A DNA stretch of 64,000 nucleotides. It comes from Agrocybe praecox (taxonomy: Eukaryota > Basidiomycota > Agaricomycetes > Agaricales > Agrocybaceae). Below the pieces are notes generated by a model that saw nothing but the letters and a program-made list of their open reading frames with translations, was not told where the DNA came from and ran no database searches. The stretch lies in NCBI GenBank assembly GCA_964017145.1, contig OZ024846.1, positions 1 through 64,000 of the forward strand, written 5' to 3'. A program made the position numbers and the translations under genes. Of this stretch, positions 11,114 to 21,345 are shown in pieces. The number at the start of each line of letters is the position of its first letter. Positions within the stretch are counted from its first letter, which is position 1.

Positions 11114-11176
11114 ACTCAGCACCTTCGTTCGGCCTACGGCCTCACTTCGGCGCTTCGTTCGAACAACCCTAACCCC

Positions 11177-11704
11177 AAAGTGGAGGCTGAGCTGAAGGGC
11201 CACACACATTGGGTGAACTCTGTTGCATTCTCGCAGGACGGCAGCCGAGTTGTCTCTGGATCACATGACACAACAGTCCTGATTTGGAATGTCATGACGG
11301 GCGAAGTGGAGGCTGACCTGAGGGGCTACACAAATTGGGTGAACTCTGTTGCATTCTCGCAGGACGGCGCCCGAGTTGTCTCTGGATCAGATGACGGAAC
11401 AGTCCAAATTGGGAATGTGGCGATGGGCAGTTCTCAATCAATGTCCACTCCAGAGGTCACATTGCCTGATGGCAGTAGAGTGAAGAGAACTGCTTATTCA
11501 GAATTCCGCATTTTTTATCACTCGCAGCAATCTTCCACTCTTCAGATATCACGCCATGGTGACTGGATAATGGCCAGCCTCCGTCACTGCTGGATCCCCT
11601 CTCAATATGACAACATCTTCTGCTTCTCAACTTTGGGCAACCAAATATGTTTCGGGTGCCGATCCGGCCTTGTAGTTATTTTTGATATGACTGCAGCACT
11701 ATGA
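11177..11704 (+). pseudogene. 3' fragment of a WD40-repeat (NACHT/NLR-type) gene
   Basis: Two WD40 repeats are clear (GHTHWVNSVAFSQDGSRVVS and NWVNSVAFSQDGARVVSGSD), followed by the degenerate C-terminal part usual in agaricomycete NACHT-WD40 proteins (HGDWIMAS...QYDNIFCFSTLGNQ). The stop is at 11,702-11,704. The 5' part is missing, because the sequence begins directly after the CCCTAACCCC left by element A. The frame continues upstream only through element 3' tail sequence. The gene was evidently cut when the chromosome end was lost and healed. NLR-type WD40 genes are a likely source, but no NACHT domain remains to prove it. Confidence 0.75.
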
Positions 11705-13310
11705 ATAGTGGCAAATTGTGGAGAGCGTTGGATCGACTGGGAATGAAGTCCATGTCAGGCCTTTCTTTCTTTTTCCTCATAGATTCAGATGACAGACGTT
11801 CAAAAATTTACGATATGAAAAAGCAAAGAATGATATTTTCAATTCCACTATTCTACTAACAAGTCTGCCAGTCTGTTTAACACGATGGCCACGGCCTGTT
11901 ACTGAAATATTAAACTGTACTCCCGCCGTGAGCCCACGTTCTCGAGTCGTATTCGATTCAAGCAATAAGATAAAATAAGCAGGGGTCGAGGTACTGGGGG
12001 ATACCTCCTTTGGGGTCCGACCTGCCAACTTTGAAAACTGAGCTGAGGCAGGCGGTAGTCGTGGTTGAAGAAAAAAACGCACAAGATGAGGATGTATGAA
12101 CAGCTGATTAACCAGTGCGCGAGGACGATGAAGGGTTTTGGGAAGACGAAGTTTGGACGAAGTATGTTTAGATAGACAGAAAATTGACCATCAAACAGGC
12201 ATAATTTGGTATATTGTCAACTTCCTTAGATTTCATTGATTGAATTTTTCTCTCGCCGGTGAAGTCAAATTCCATATCTATGTACCCCTCATCCATTTCC
12301 CCCAAATTACATTGTTCCCGTGTGGCTGTATTTTTTATTTTCAAAAAATAGATTACAATACTGGAACGACCAGAGACATCAAAGATATAATTCATTACTG
12401 TATGCTTACATTGTATATGCCGTTGAAATTATCATGACAGTTGGAAAACAAAAGAGTCCTTGACGGCGTATATATTTTTGATGGTATTTAGGTTGAAGTT
12501 TAAAGGAAATATTGCTCAAGAGATTACATCCTCTACCAGGGAGCCTAAGCATGTATGGCACAAAGGATACTATCCCACTAATGTGCATCTTTTAACTATA
12601 GGGTCTCCGAGAGTTCATAATACTCTCTAATGGGTAGTCGCCATCACAGGCAACCTCACGCAATGTATGCTATATACTCGGACGGTCAGGAATGTGTAAA
12701 GGAGGCACTGCGTTAAGGTCTCTCAATATAAAAGCGACTTCGATGGACTTCGATGGGATCTGCTCTGTGTTGGATGTCAATAGAGGCTTATCTGAACCTT
12801 GAGAGCAAGATTTCTATTTCCATGCATGAGGGATTTGAAGTATACAACCAATAGATTTAGACCTCCTTTTGCGTAGATGCAGCTTGTAGCATCAGTAAGA
12901 AAGATGAAGAGAAAATTGTGTTCCCTTCCATGATCCATCGAGGACGAGGCATCGAAGGAATCATAAAATATTGATATGATTGGTGGTACTATCTAGAATT
13001 AGTTTCAAATTTGTATGTGTTATGAGTGGGGAAATGATACAGAAACTAGATAATAAGAGCCATCTTTTGATATTTTGATCGTCTTACTTGAGCAAGAACG
13101 CGTACTCTCCGCCTTTTTCAAGAGCCTGCAGAAGAATTAGTAATATATACTGCCAGCAAAGCAGCAGCGGATGCTTACCCGTTTGTACGCTGGCCTATTG
13201 TCAGGGTTTCCCCTATTTTCTCTTATTTTTCTATATTTATTTCGCATTTTTCCCTTTCTTGATTGTGTAGATATCTTATCTCTTATCTCTTTGATTAGAT
13301 GCTTATTACT
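11705..13310. other. Intergenic, no gene recognised
   Basis: AT-rich sequence with only short frames and no recognisable domain on either strand. Frames near 12.0-12.6 kb have no codon pattern I would trust. Confidence 0.5.
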
Positions 13311-13324
13311 TTACATTCTTCTGA

Positions 13325-13435
13325 GCACAGCCTCAACACAGCCTTGCATAACTTGCATAGCCTTGCACAGCTTGCACAGCCCTGCACAGCTTACACAGCC
13401 TTACACAGCTTGCATAGCTTTAGCACAGCCTCCTT
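13325..13435. repeat. Minisatellite of CTTGCACAGC-like 10-mers
   Basis: About ten imperfect direct copies of a 10-nt unit around CTTGCACAGC / CCTTGCATAA, with C/T and A/T variants. Apparent frames across it are low-complexity artefacts. Confidence 0.8.
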
Positions 13436-13624
13436 TATTCTACATCATTCCTTTTCTTTCTTTATGATGTCATTGTCTGATTTATCATTCCTTGCTTATG
13501 ATATAATATAGGAACATTCTAGAATACCTGTAGAGTATAAATACTGGACCTGTAGGTAGCTGTAGCCTCAGCTTCAATCTCTTAGGATATCCACTATCAT
13601 TGGTGTGATCTCTTAGAATCATTG

Positions 13625-13680
13625 AGTGTCTCTCTATCTCTCTATCTCTCTCTATCTCTCTCTCCCCTCTCTTCTCTTGC
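13625..13680. repeat. TCTCTATC microsatellite
   Basis: Pyrimidine tract of (TCTCTATC)-type units followed by CTCTCCCCTCTCTTC. It lies where the last exon of the neighbouring GST copy should continue. Confidence 0.85.
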
Positions 13681-13731
13681 CTTGTCTGTCTTGGTGGCCT
13701 TGTCACACTGATCTTAGTGTTGCCCTGACAC

Positions 13732-14555
13732 CTATCCTGGATGTGTTTCACGTATTCTTTGACCTTCAGTCCAACGTATTTGGGAACAACATCGAGCATA
13801 ATCTCAAGGGTAAATCCCATTAGGAAGTCAGCAGACGTGGGGTGGTCACCACCATCGAACCACGTCCAATCGGCAAAGTGCAACTCGATCTGCGATGAGA
13901 AATAAATGTACTCGTAAAAGTATTATATGCAAAGCATCGGTGGCATACCATTTTGGAGTTGTTCTCCAGCTCTGGACCGTCTAGAACTTGATGCACTTTG
14001 TTGAATACGAATCTGAGAATTGGGCGAAGGAAAAAAGGCATTGCCTGGGGAATTTTGCTGAATATTATGGTTCAAGTGATCCTTCAGCATAATGGTTATC
14101 TAGATATATAGAATTAGATGTCAACAAGACAGCGAGAGAAAATCACGTACAATAGAGGTTATCAATCGGGCCTGTTTCTGGTGCGGTCAACTTTCTTACT
14201 ATGTCATATTTTTGGATGAGATATTCTAAATAGAAATCCAAGGAGTCAGAACACGGATTGAACGTCCCTCCTGTCGAAAAAAAAAAAAACATACCGACAA
14301 TTGCCCCACTTTCTACCAATACCAAGTCCCGGTCTCCAATGACAGGGGTCTCCCCAGCGGGTGTACGTCGAGGAGTTCTTTTGGTGCAGCTCCTAGAGGC
14401 GATCGTTTGTACTTCTTGATTTCGTACGGTACTTCAAGCTCTTCCTGTGTATCCCTGAGTTTGAGATAGTCAAGTATGTAAGTAAATAGGATACGCACCA
14501 GGAGCCAGAGAATCCTTTGAGAGCATGCATCATCAAGATGGTGAACAACGATCAT
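13732..14555 (-). pseudogene. Glutathione S-transferase, frameshifted and 3'-truncated
   Basis: The N-terminal thioredoxin-like part starts at 14,555 (MIVVHHLDD...SQRILWLL, a short intron, then EELEVPYEIKKYKRSPLG). Later exons give LVESGAIV, EYLIQKYD, TAPETGPIDNLY, then RPILRFVFNKVHQVLDGPEL and LHFADWTWFDGGDHPTSADF, typical of the GST helical domain. Defects: one base seems missing near 14,350, so the frame breaks before PVIGDRDLVL; the exon near 14,060-14,090 needs further frame changes; and the 3' end runs into a microsatellite after HIQDR. A working gene would conjugate glutathione in the cytosol. The single-base loss could be a sequencing error, but the lost 3' end could not. Confidence 0.72.
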
Positions 14556-16162
14556 GTTGGTTTGGGAGTAGATTGTTTACAGTGTGAGTCACCCTCCTCC
14601 ATGTTATAAATGTCAGAGAAATTGCCGCCATGCATGGTTAGGAAGCAAAATGAAAATGGTGTTTGAACATGACGGAGGGAGCAAGGGGTTAAACCGGAAC
14701 GTTGGAACATTGATAGCCAGTTCCTTTGTATAGGGAGGGCAGCTGTACATACTACTTGAGTAATTACTCATTTGCCCTTGCGATATGCTTTTGAAGAAAT
14801 TCCTGTGTTGTTCCTGCGCAACGTGTTCACAATCATGATAATAAAATTATACAATAGATTCATAGCTCTGCCAATGGCCAATATGCACCGCACACAACGA
14901 CCTCTAAAGTATGCCCAAGTAATCTGCCATCTGCCTAGATTCAAGTAAGGATCAGTTCAATCGCCAAAATCTCATCTATCTAATGAAACGATCGAAAGTC
15001 GTTTGAGTTCGAATAAAGGTTTGAGACGAGTCGGAATCGTCTCAGGGGTCCAAACCGTGAAGGCGAGAGAATGAGAAAGGTTGTGTGAGGTGTATCAAAA
15101 GAGTAGAGGTCCGAACGATGATACAATCGTTTTGGACAGCGAGAAAAGCACGTTGTGTGATGATTTTGATAGCGTAGATGTTGGCGTTGCGTGTGCTCGA
15201 TGTCTTAGCAAGGTGAGAGAGAAAAGGGGTCGTATATTTCACTAGAGATGCTACAGACAAAATATCTATGTTTTTATACTAAGTTTGTCTGTCTACAATT
15301 AAAAGGGTGGTTCGATTTTTGGAAAAGAAATAAAACTGAGATGATGAAATGAGACGAGCTGGATATGTGAACACGCCCACAGTGTAGGTAGGAGGGATGC
15401 TACGAAGGTAGGAAATGATTTGTAAAATGAAAATAAAAGATGATGGGAGCAACGAAACGATGGCGAGTACACAGGATATTAACAGGGTAGAAGGAAGCAA
15501 TATTATGAATGAAAAGGAACGAGGCTAAACATGAAAGGGAATATGTATAAAAAGGGAAGAATTGCATGGCACATACGAAGAGAAAATTTAAATTATTTCC
15601 GATTGGTTGTTGCTAAGCGTCGGAAGTGATGTGGCATTCGAATATGACGTCGTTCTGGTTTGTTTAAGGGTGAATTGGAGGTATTTCCATGGATAGGTAA
15701 ATTATGAATGTTGAGAAATGGAGCAAGGGAGTGCCGTCGGGTCGTCAATGGATGGTTTTCGAACAATGAGGAAGAATTTTGATGAAGTCCGTTTCGGAGT
15801 TTGGAATATTGATGCGATCACGGCACGGTTCCGGCACATTGTGTACTTGTCGAATGGTGTCGTTCTTTGTCCTTTTCGGCCGTAGACGTGGTGGGCTCCC
15901 CACACTAACAAGAGACCAACGCCCGATACTAACAAATAGGATGAACACCAAATAGTATGCACCATATCCGGCCAACTTCGAAGGACAGAGAACAACAAAG
16001 AAAGTGAAGCAAGGAATTATAAGAGTGGATAACTAACTATATAATATACACTACGAACACTGCTAATTTTTCGCATCGGTCGCATCTCCCCATCTCCACC
16101 ATCGACCAATTCGCCACCCAAAACCAAATACCCATGTCGGCACAACCATTTCAGTTGCTCAA
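14556..16162. other. Intergenic, no gene recognised
   Basis: Low-complexity AT- and purine-biased sequence. Short minus-strand frames between 15.0 and 16.0 kb show no recognisable domain or convincing exon chain. Confidence 0.5.
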
Positions 16163-17041
16163 TCACTCCTCCTCCTTGCCAACGCGCTTCACGGCTTCTG
16201 AGATGGAAGCAGCGTCTGTCTGGGGGCCAGTAGCGGCTGCAGAGAAGAAAGTAAAAGAGGTCAGTATCAGTGAAGGGGGAAAGAAGAATACAAAACTGCA
16301 AATGGGAAAAATGGGAAAGGAGAGCAGAGACAGACAAACACAGGAGGCCCAGCCCGCACACAATATGAGAGCAATATTTGGGGTTTGGGTACAAAGCAAG
16401 GAAGGGCTGACGCCGTGAAGGGAGGGGGAAGAGGAGAAAAAAGTTAAAAGTGAAATTACGAGGGGTGAAAGGTAGCGTGTGGCGTGTTGATAATGAGGAA
16501 GTAACAGGGACAAGGGGTATATGCGTGCGATCGAAGGATAGGCAAACAAAAGCAAGGAAGAAAAAAAGGAAATTGTTGAGAAAGAGAGAAAGGTTGCCTT
16601 GGTGTCTTGGCTAAAAAGAAATGGCAAAAAAATGCGCACGACGGCGCACAGGACGACGGCCATGCGAAAAGGGAAGAAGGAAGGAAGAAAAACAAGAAAA
16701 AGAACGTACGTCCAAACGTGCTAGCAACCTTGAAAGGCCTCTTAAGATCTCCAATAGCGGCTTTTCCAAAGACATGGATAGTGACGGGCTTGGCGTCATA
16801 CAAGTTCCTTACACCCATAAGGCCTGAGGCCTGAGGGGCTGGGTGAACTTGAAGTAGATATGCATGAAGCTCATCATTGTGATTCCCATGTACGCAGAAC
16901 GGAGCTGGCAGGTGAAATTGTCACGCACATGTATGATAGGGATGGGATGGTGGAAGACGTACGAGTTTGGAGGTCTCCGACATGTCATAGTCACGGACAG
17001 TGGTGGTGATGCACCAGTGATGAGTTGGCCTTCCTTCTCGC
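16163..17041 (-). pseudogene. PHO88: PHO88/SND3-like protein, 5'-less and frameshifted
   Basis: Recognisable Pho88 segments on the minus strand: TVRDYDMSETSKL, an intron of about 53 nt, RSAYMGITMMSFMHIYFKFTQPL, MGVRNLYDAKPVTIHVFGKAAIGDLKRPFK, and last exon ATGPQTDAASISEAVKRVGK ending at the stop at 16,163. Pho88/Snd3 is an ER membrane protein of SRP-independent protein targeting. Defects: an 11-nt insertion (a partial duplication of ATCAC) before TTTVRDYD near 17,010; a one-base frame break with a GGCCTCAGGCCT repeat near 16,825; a polypyrimidine intron of about 470 nt; and no N-terminal membrane exon upstream. It is probably a duplicate subtelomeric relic. Confidence 0.72.
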
Positions 17042-19110
17042 CTGACTGAATCGAAAAAGAATAAATCGATAATGGCTGATTTAAGTAGTAAATACACCAT
17101 GAAACGACGATATTAACACACTACGAACTTTTGGTATGTGCTATCCTTCCAAGTCGAGCAGTTGCTCACAGAGATATCCCCGACGGCCTCTTTACGGCCG
17201 CATAAAACTCTTCCCAGACATCGTCAGTCCCAGCGATGATTTGGGACGAACAATATGGTATGCGGCGGACACAGCTGCCAGTAAGAACGAACTGCTAGCA
17301 CAATGGTGACCCACTGCCTCTGTTGGAGTCGCAGAGTGAGTGTAGAACGGGAGGCGACAAGACGAATCAAAGTTGATGAACGTGACGGTGGGTGGTTGTG
17401 ATGTGTGGCAGTGCAATCTGGCATGGTCTGATTAGATTAGATAGAGCAGCATAGAGTACTGTCAGCGCGACGCGCATATAGCCAGATACATTATATCTTG
17501 ACCGTTACTTCCACCTTGCGAAGCTGCTCGACGTATCCGTGCCAAACTACCCCAGTATGAGCTATACCGGACGTCTCCAGAAGGCGTCACGGGCATTTGC
17601 ATTTTGGCTTGACCCAACACGACAAGCATACCACAAACTTGTTGAACGTGTTGATTGAAATTCCTTTTAGATCCACCCCTTGGGACAGAACTCTGAGTAT
17701 ACTCCTGGAGTTTTCCGCAAATATCCACGGTGAAATGAATCAACGAACCCGGTAAGTAGATAATATGCTGGTATTCGCTTACAGAAAATTCGATTTAACG
17801 TCCGCCAGTGATCCAACCAACGGAACTAACAAAACAAGAATCAGTTCAAATCTCGACGGGAGATACCCCGTGGGTACGTACAACTTAGAATTGAGCGATT
17901 TCTGCAAACATATATTGCACTGAGCAAGAATTGATAGATGACTTGTAGTGTGACCGTATTTGTGGGGAACGATCGTGGTTTCTACTTGCATAGCAACGAA
18001 AACCACACAGACGATAGCAGCGTAGTGAGTATCATCCTCCAAATTGAATGATTACCGGGGCTGTAGGTCAAGGTGACGATAGACATACTTTCCGGCCATG
18101 ATGTCTCTCGGTCCAACTGGCAAATGTAAAGTAGTGCTGGAAGTAGCTCGACGGTACGATGAAATACTTATCTCTACCTTGTGAGATGACGAGCATCTTG
18201 TCCTTATTCGATAGTAAGGCCTTTTAAGCGATATGGTAAGTCTGATATCAAGCGAGATCAGCCCATCCCTCCGGCAATGGTCGCCTCTAGCAAGGTTGTA
18301 TCTGAATCTCAAGGAAGATGATACACGTTTCTTGCTTATGAGATTCACCCACAAGTATCTCTACACTCCTCTTGTGTGATTCCCAGGAGCTGAAAGCGAG
18401 AAAAGGGTGACAATGATGGAGCGAGAGAAGGACTATGGATGGAAAATCAACGCGAGACATCAATGAAGGAATGGTTTGACGATAACTCACCTCGCAGAAA
18501 CTGGTAGAAACAAGGGCACTGGAAGGCAGCTCGAATGTAGAAGTGATGGTTTTGGCGGGTCATATATGATACTGAGAATTGACACTGACCTGTTCTCTAC
18601 CCAGAACCCCACCCTGAATGGTTTTCCGTAGAAAATTATATTCAGCGATTTCCGAAAATCGGTGGTACGGTACATGGAGGGTAGGAATTCAATGGGGTGT
18701 ATTTTTGGTGCTTCAAGCTGGCGGTAAGGTATGGTCCTGGAAGTTGACAGCAAGATTTGATCCTTGCTTGATGCGGTTGGGATTGGATGTGTACGAGATA
18801 TATAAGTATACCAATTGTGAATTGAATTGTTTCAACATTCTAGTCGTCGTGGACCCTCGTTTGAGGAGAAATCTTGGAGAAATCCGCCGTCTACAGCTCA
18901 ACGAGTCCGAGTCGAAGTATAAGTAAGCACTCACCGGCACCCATTGACAGTGCTGAAGTGCGGAGTTTCATCCAATCGCATGCCGCTCATAAAGTTTAAA
19001 CGTCGCTAAGCTTATATATGTAATGTCTTATTAATAGGCCCAATCGTAAGTGGCTCCTTACCATCGCGCATATTAATATCTTATAACAAAATTGACTTTC
19101 CAGAGTTCAC
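17042..19110 (-). other. Possible split coding region, unrecognised
   Basis: Minus-strand frames at about 18,940-18,713, 18,753-18,600, 18,354-18,052 and 18,042-17,779 give protein-like pieces (NLAVNFQDH, MYRTTDFRKSLNIIFYGKP, LPVGPRDIMAGKYVYRHLDL) with plausible GT/AG borders between them. I could not assemble one continuous frame or recognise a family. A decayed gene or a multi-exon hypothetical are both possible. From 17,042 to 17,450 I see nothing. Confidence 0.3.
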
Positions 19111-19152
19111 ATTCAACATTCAGTACACGTACTTATTCTCGCTTCCGCCGAC

Positions 19153-20760
19153 ATGTTTAATTCTTTCGTGGACCTGTGGTCCTCGCCACGTCTACCTGTT
19201 AACGTCGATAAATGCGCATTCCACCAGTGACCAAATCGGACGTCCTTCCTCTTTTCGCATCATCGGGAACGAATATTTCGTCGAAACAAACTTATGGAAG
19301 TTTGGGACAGGGTAGTGGTAGCCATACCTGTATGAATGGAAGTGGAAGTGGGAACAACGGACGGTGACTCGAGGCAAGCAGGAAAACCTCTGTCGTCATC
19401 GTCATCGAGGCCTATCACCCCACCAATTGGGCAGCACAAGGAGTGGCAGTACACCCGCTAGACTATGGGCCTTTGACAACTTTCGTTCGTGATACATAGC
19501 CTACCTTATCATCATTACCTAGTCGATTCGGAAAGACCCATCCCACGAACGGAGCCGTCGCACAGCGGTCTTCAAAACGCAGTGGATACCATGCAGGATT
19601 ACGGATTCGATTTCGCTGCATCCAGTGCCGATTTTGATTTTTTTGGAATCAAGAGGATGGTTGCCCTGGACTGAACGGGATCGAAAATGGGTTGCTGGAC
19701 AGTGAGGACAAACAATAGGGGTTCGGATATACTCAGAGAAAGAATTGTACCGGTGTTGCTGGGACATGCGTCGGCAGAGATGGGTATACGGATGACTAGG
19801 AACGAATTGGTACGTGTACTATATATTTTCCTTCGTTCCTCATTCGGTGTTCTGACTCTGATAATTTTCTCTCCTTTCATTCACTATAACCACACATACA
19901 TTTTAACACATTTATTTATTAGGCACGGGAAAGCACTACTCCAATCTCCCGAAACACCCCAGCAGCCAAAAAGGAAGAGCCCCCAGCGCTCAGCATGGAC
20001 AAAAAGCCCTACAAGCGATCCCAGGCGGTCGAGACGTCCAAGCCACCTTCGAAAGCCTCTTAAACAGAGGAGATGCAAGGTCACAATGTCGGAGGCACGC
20101 GTTGTCACTCTCCTTCTCCAGCACCAGCGGTGACAACTCGTGAACCTCTACCTGAACTTGCGGTCCCAGGAGCTCGCCAACTATCGAAAGGGCAAAAAGA
20201 ATGTGAAAGCTAGAAGCTGGAAAGACATTGTTGGGGCTCTACACGCGCTGGCAGTGATGAGGGGTCGGAGCCTACTACTCAAGCTTCCGCTGGTATATGA
20301 GGAGGGAGGGTAATGATACCGGTGGGGCAGGAAGATGTGATTCGAGCGCTTCTGGAAGTAATCAACCTACTGTCGCTGCTGCGATAGGAGGAGACCTAAA
20401 TGGGTACAGGAGATATTTCGTCAGAGCGATGAGGAGGAAGAGAGTGTTGAAAAGGGAGAACTTAAGCACCGCCATCATGACCATGACGGGCGCAGACGAC
20501 GTCCTCAGCACCAAAGACGAAGACCAGGCCAGCAGGAAATATGGATCAAGGTCGAATGAGTCGGGCTCAAGATTAATTTATTCTCGGCCGAAACCTCCCA
20601 TTCCTCGCCCTCCTGGTTCCGACCACCACCAAGAACGTTTCGTCAAAGTACTTCCAGTTCCTCTACATCTTCGCAAACTACTCGCACACCTCTCACGACG
20701 ACGACCTGCATCCCAAGAACCTGCAAGCATCATGCTCGTTGATTAGGCAGCCTCACGGAA
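19153..20760 (+). pseudogene. Decayed coding region, serine/proline/charged-rich
   Basis: Plus-strand pieces in shifting frames look once-coding: an ATG at 19,153 (MFNSFVDLWSSPRLPV), a stretch rich in S/G/N near 19,290-19,350, KKPYKRSQAVETSKPPSKAS near 20,000-20,060, RPKWVQEIFRQSDEEEESVE near 20,390, and KPPIPRPPGSDHH near 20,590. Frames break many times and no intron model joins them. It resembles a nuclear, low-complexity regulatory protein, but no domain can be named. Confidence 0.3.
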
Positions 20761-21345
20761 CGCATGTCGGAAGGGCAATTCAGAAATGCCGTTTTTGGTA
20801 CCTCATCGTCAGCGACAATGTAAAATCCGGCTTTGCATCCTACGGTTAGACGGGAAATTTTCAATCAAGCAACGATCTTTGGTGGGGTTAACCAGTTGAA
20901 CACGTCACGCTATTTTGATCCTGTATTCGGGCGTATTTTCGTATTGCATAGGTAGAGCTTGATAAAGGTGGTTAAACAAGCAACTGCCGACTGTCGTCGG
21001 CTTTTCTGTATCAGGAGGATGGCTTTCAGCAAACGGGTCTTAGAAATCCTACACCTCCATCAACATATTCATAGTCGCCCAGCTTGATCCTGGGCAAATA
21101 TGATGTTCATCAGCAAATATTTTTCGACTCCTCGCAGCCAAACTTGGGGAAATTTTTTTAACTTGGTCCCACCATAGATGAACCATTGTGTGCTGAAGGG
21201 CTGGATTATGGACACGCAGTATACCCTGCCAATCGTGAAATTATGGAAAGATGAAGTTCACATATAAATTATAAATGCGAGGAAATTTCAAGTCCTAGTA
21301 TACATTAAAACGTAATATGCAAAGTGGGAGGCAAACATACATTGA
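20761..21345. other. Intergenic
   Basis: No gene or repeat recognised. It holds the 3' flank of the proline-rich gene that ends at 21,346. Confidence 0.5.

Larger units (their letters stand above)
8597..11166 (+). mobile_element. Coprina-type element, copy A (5'-truncated, innermost)
   Basis: Begins within the RT ORF at TCCTAATATAGAG, where TCCTAA is both element sequence and telomere-like. Ends GAACAA, followed by CCCTAACCCC (11,167-11,176) and then chromosomal WD40 gene sequence. As the innermost copy it should be the oldest insertion of the array. Confidence 0.85.

Noticed and set aside
11102..11704. A 200-codon WD40 gene starting in element sequence
   Set aside because: Codons before about 11,177 are the same element tail seen at 741 and 3,675, so the true gene lost its 5' end.
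13299..13511. Protein with repeated LHSLAQ-type residues
   Set aside because: It is the translation of the 10-bp minisatellite, open in all three frames.
16456..16818. Hydrophobic membrane protein on the minus strand
   Set aside because: The hydrophobic part is a polypyrimidine intron read as protein; only the first 38 residues belong to the PHO88-like exon.
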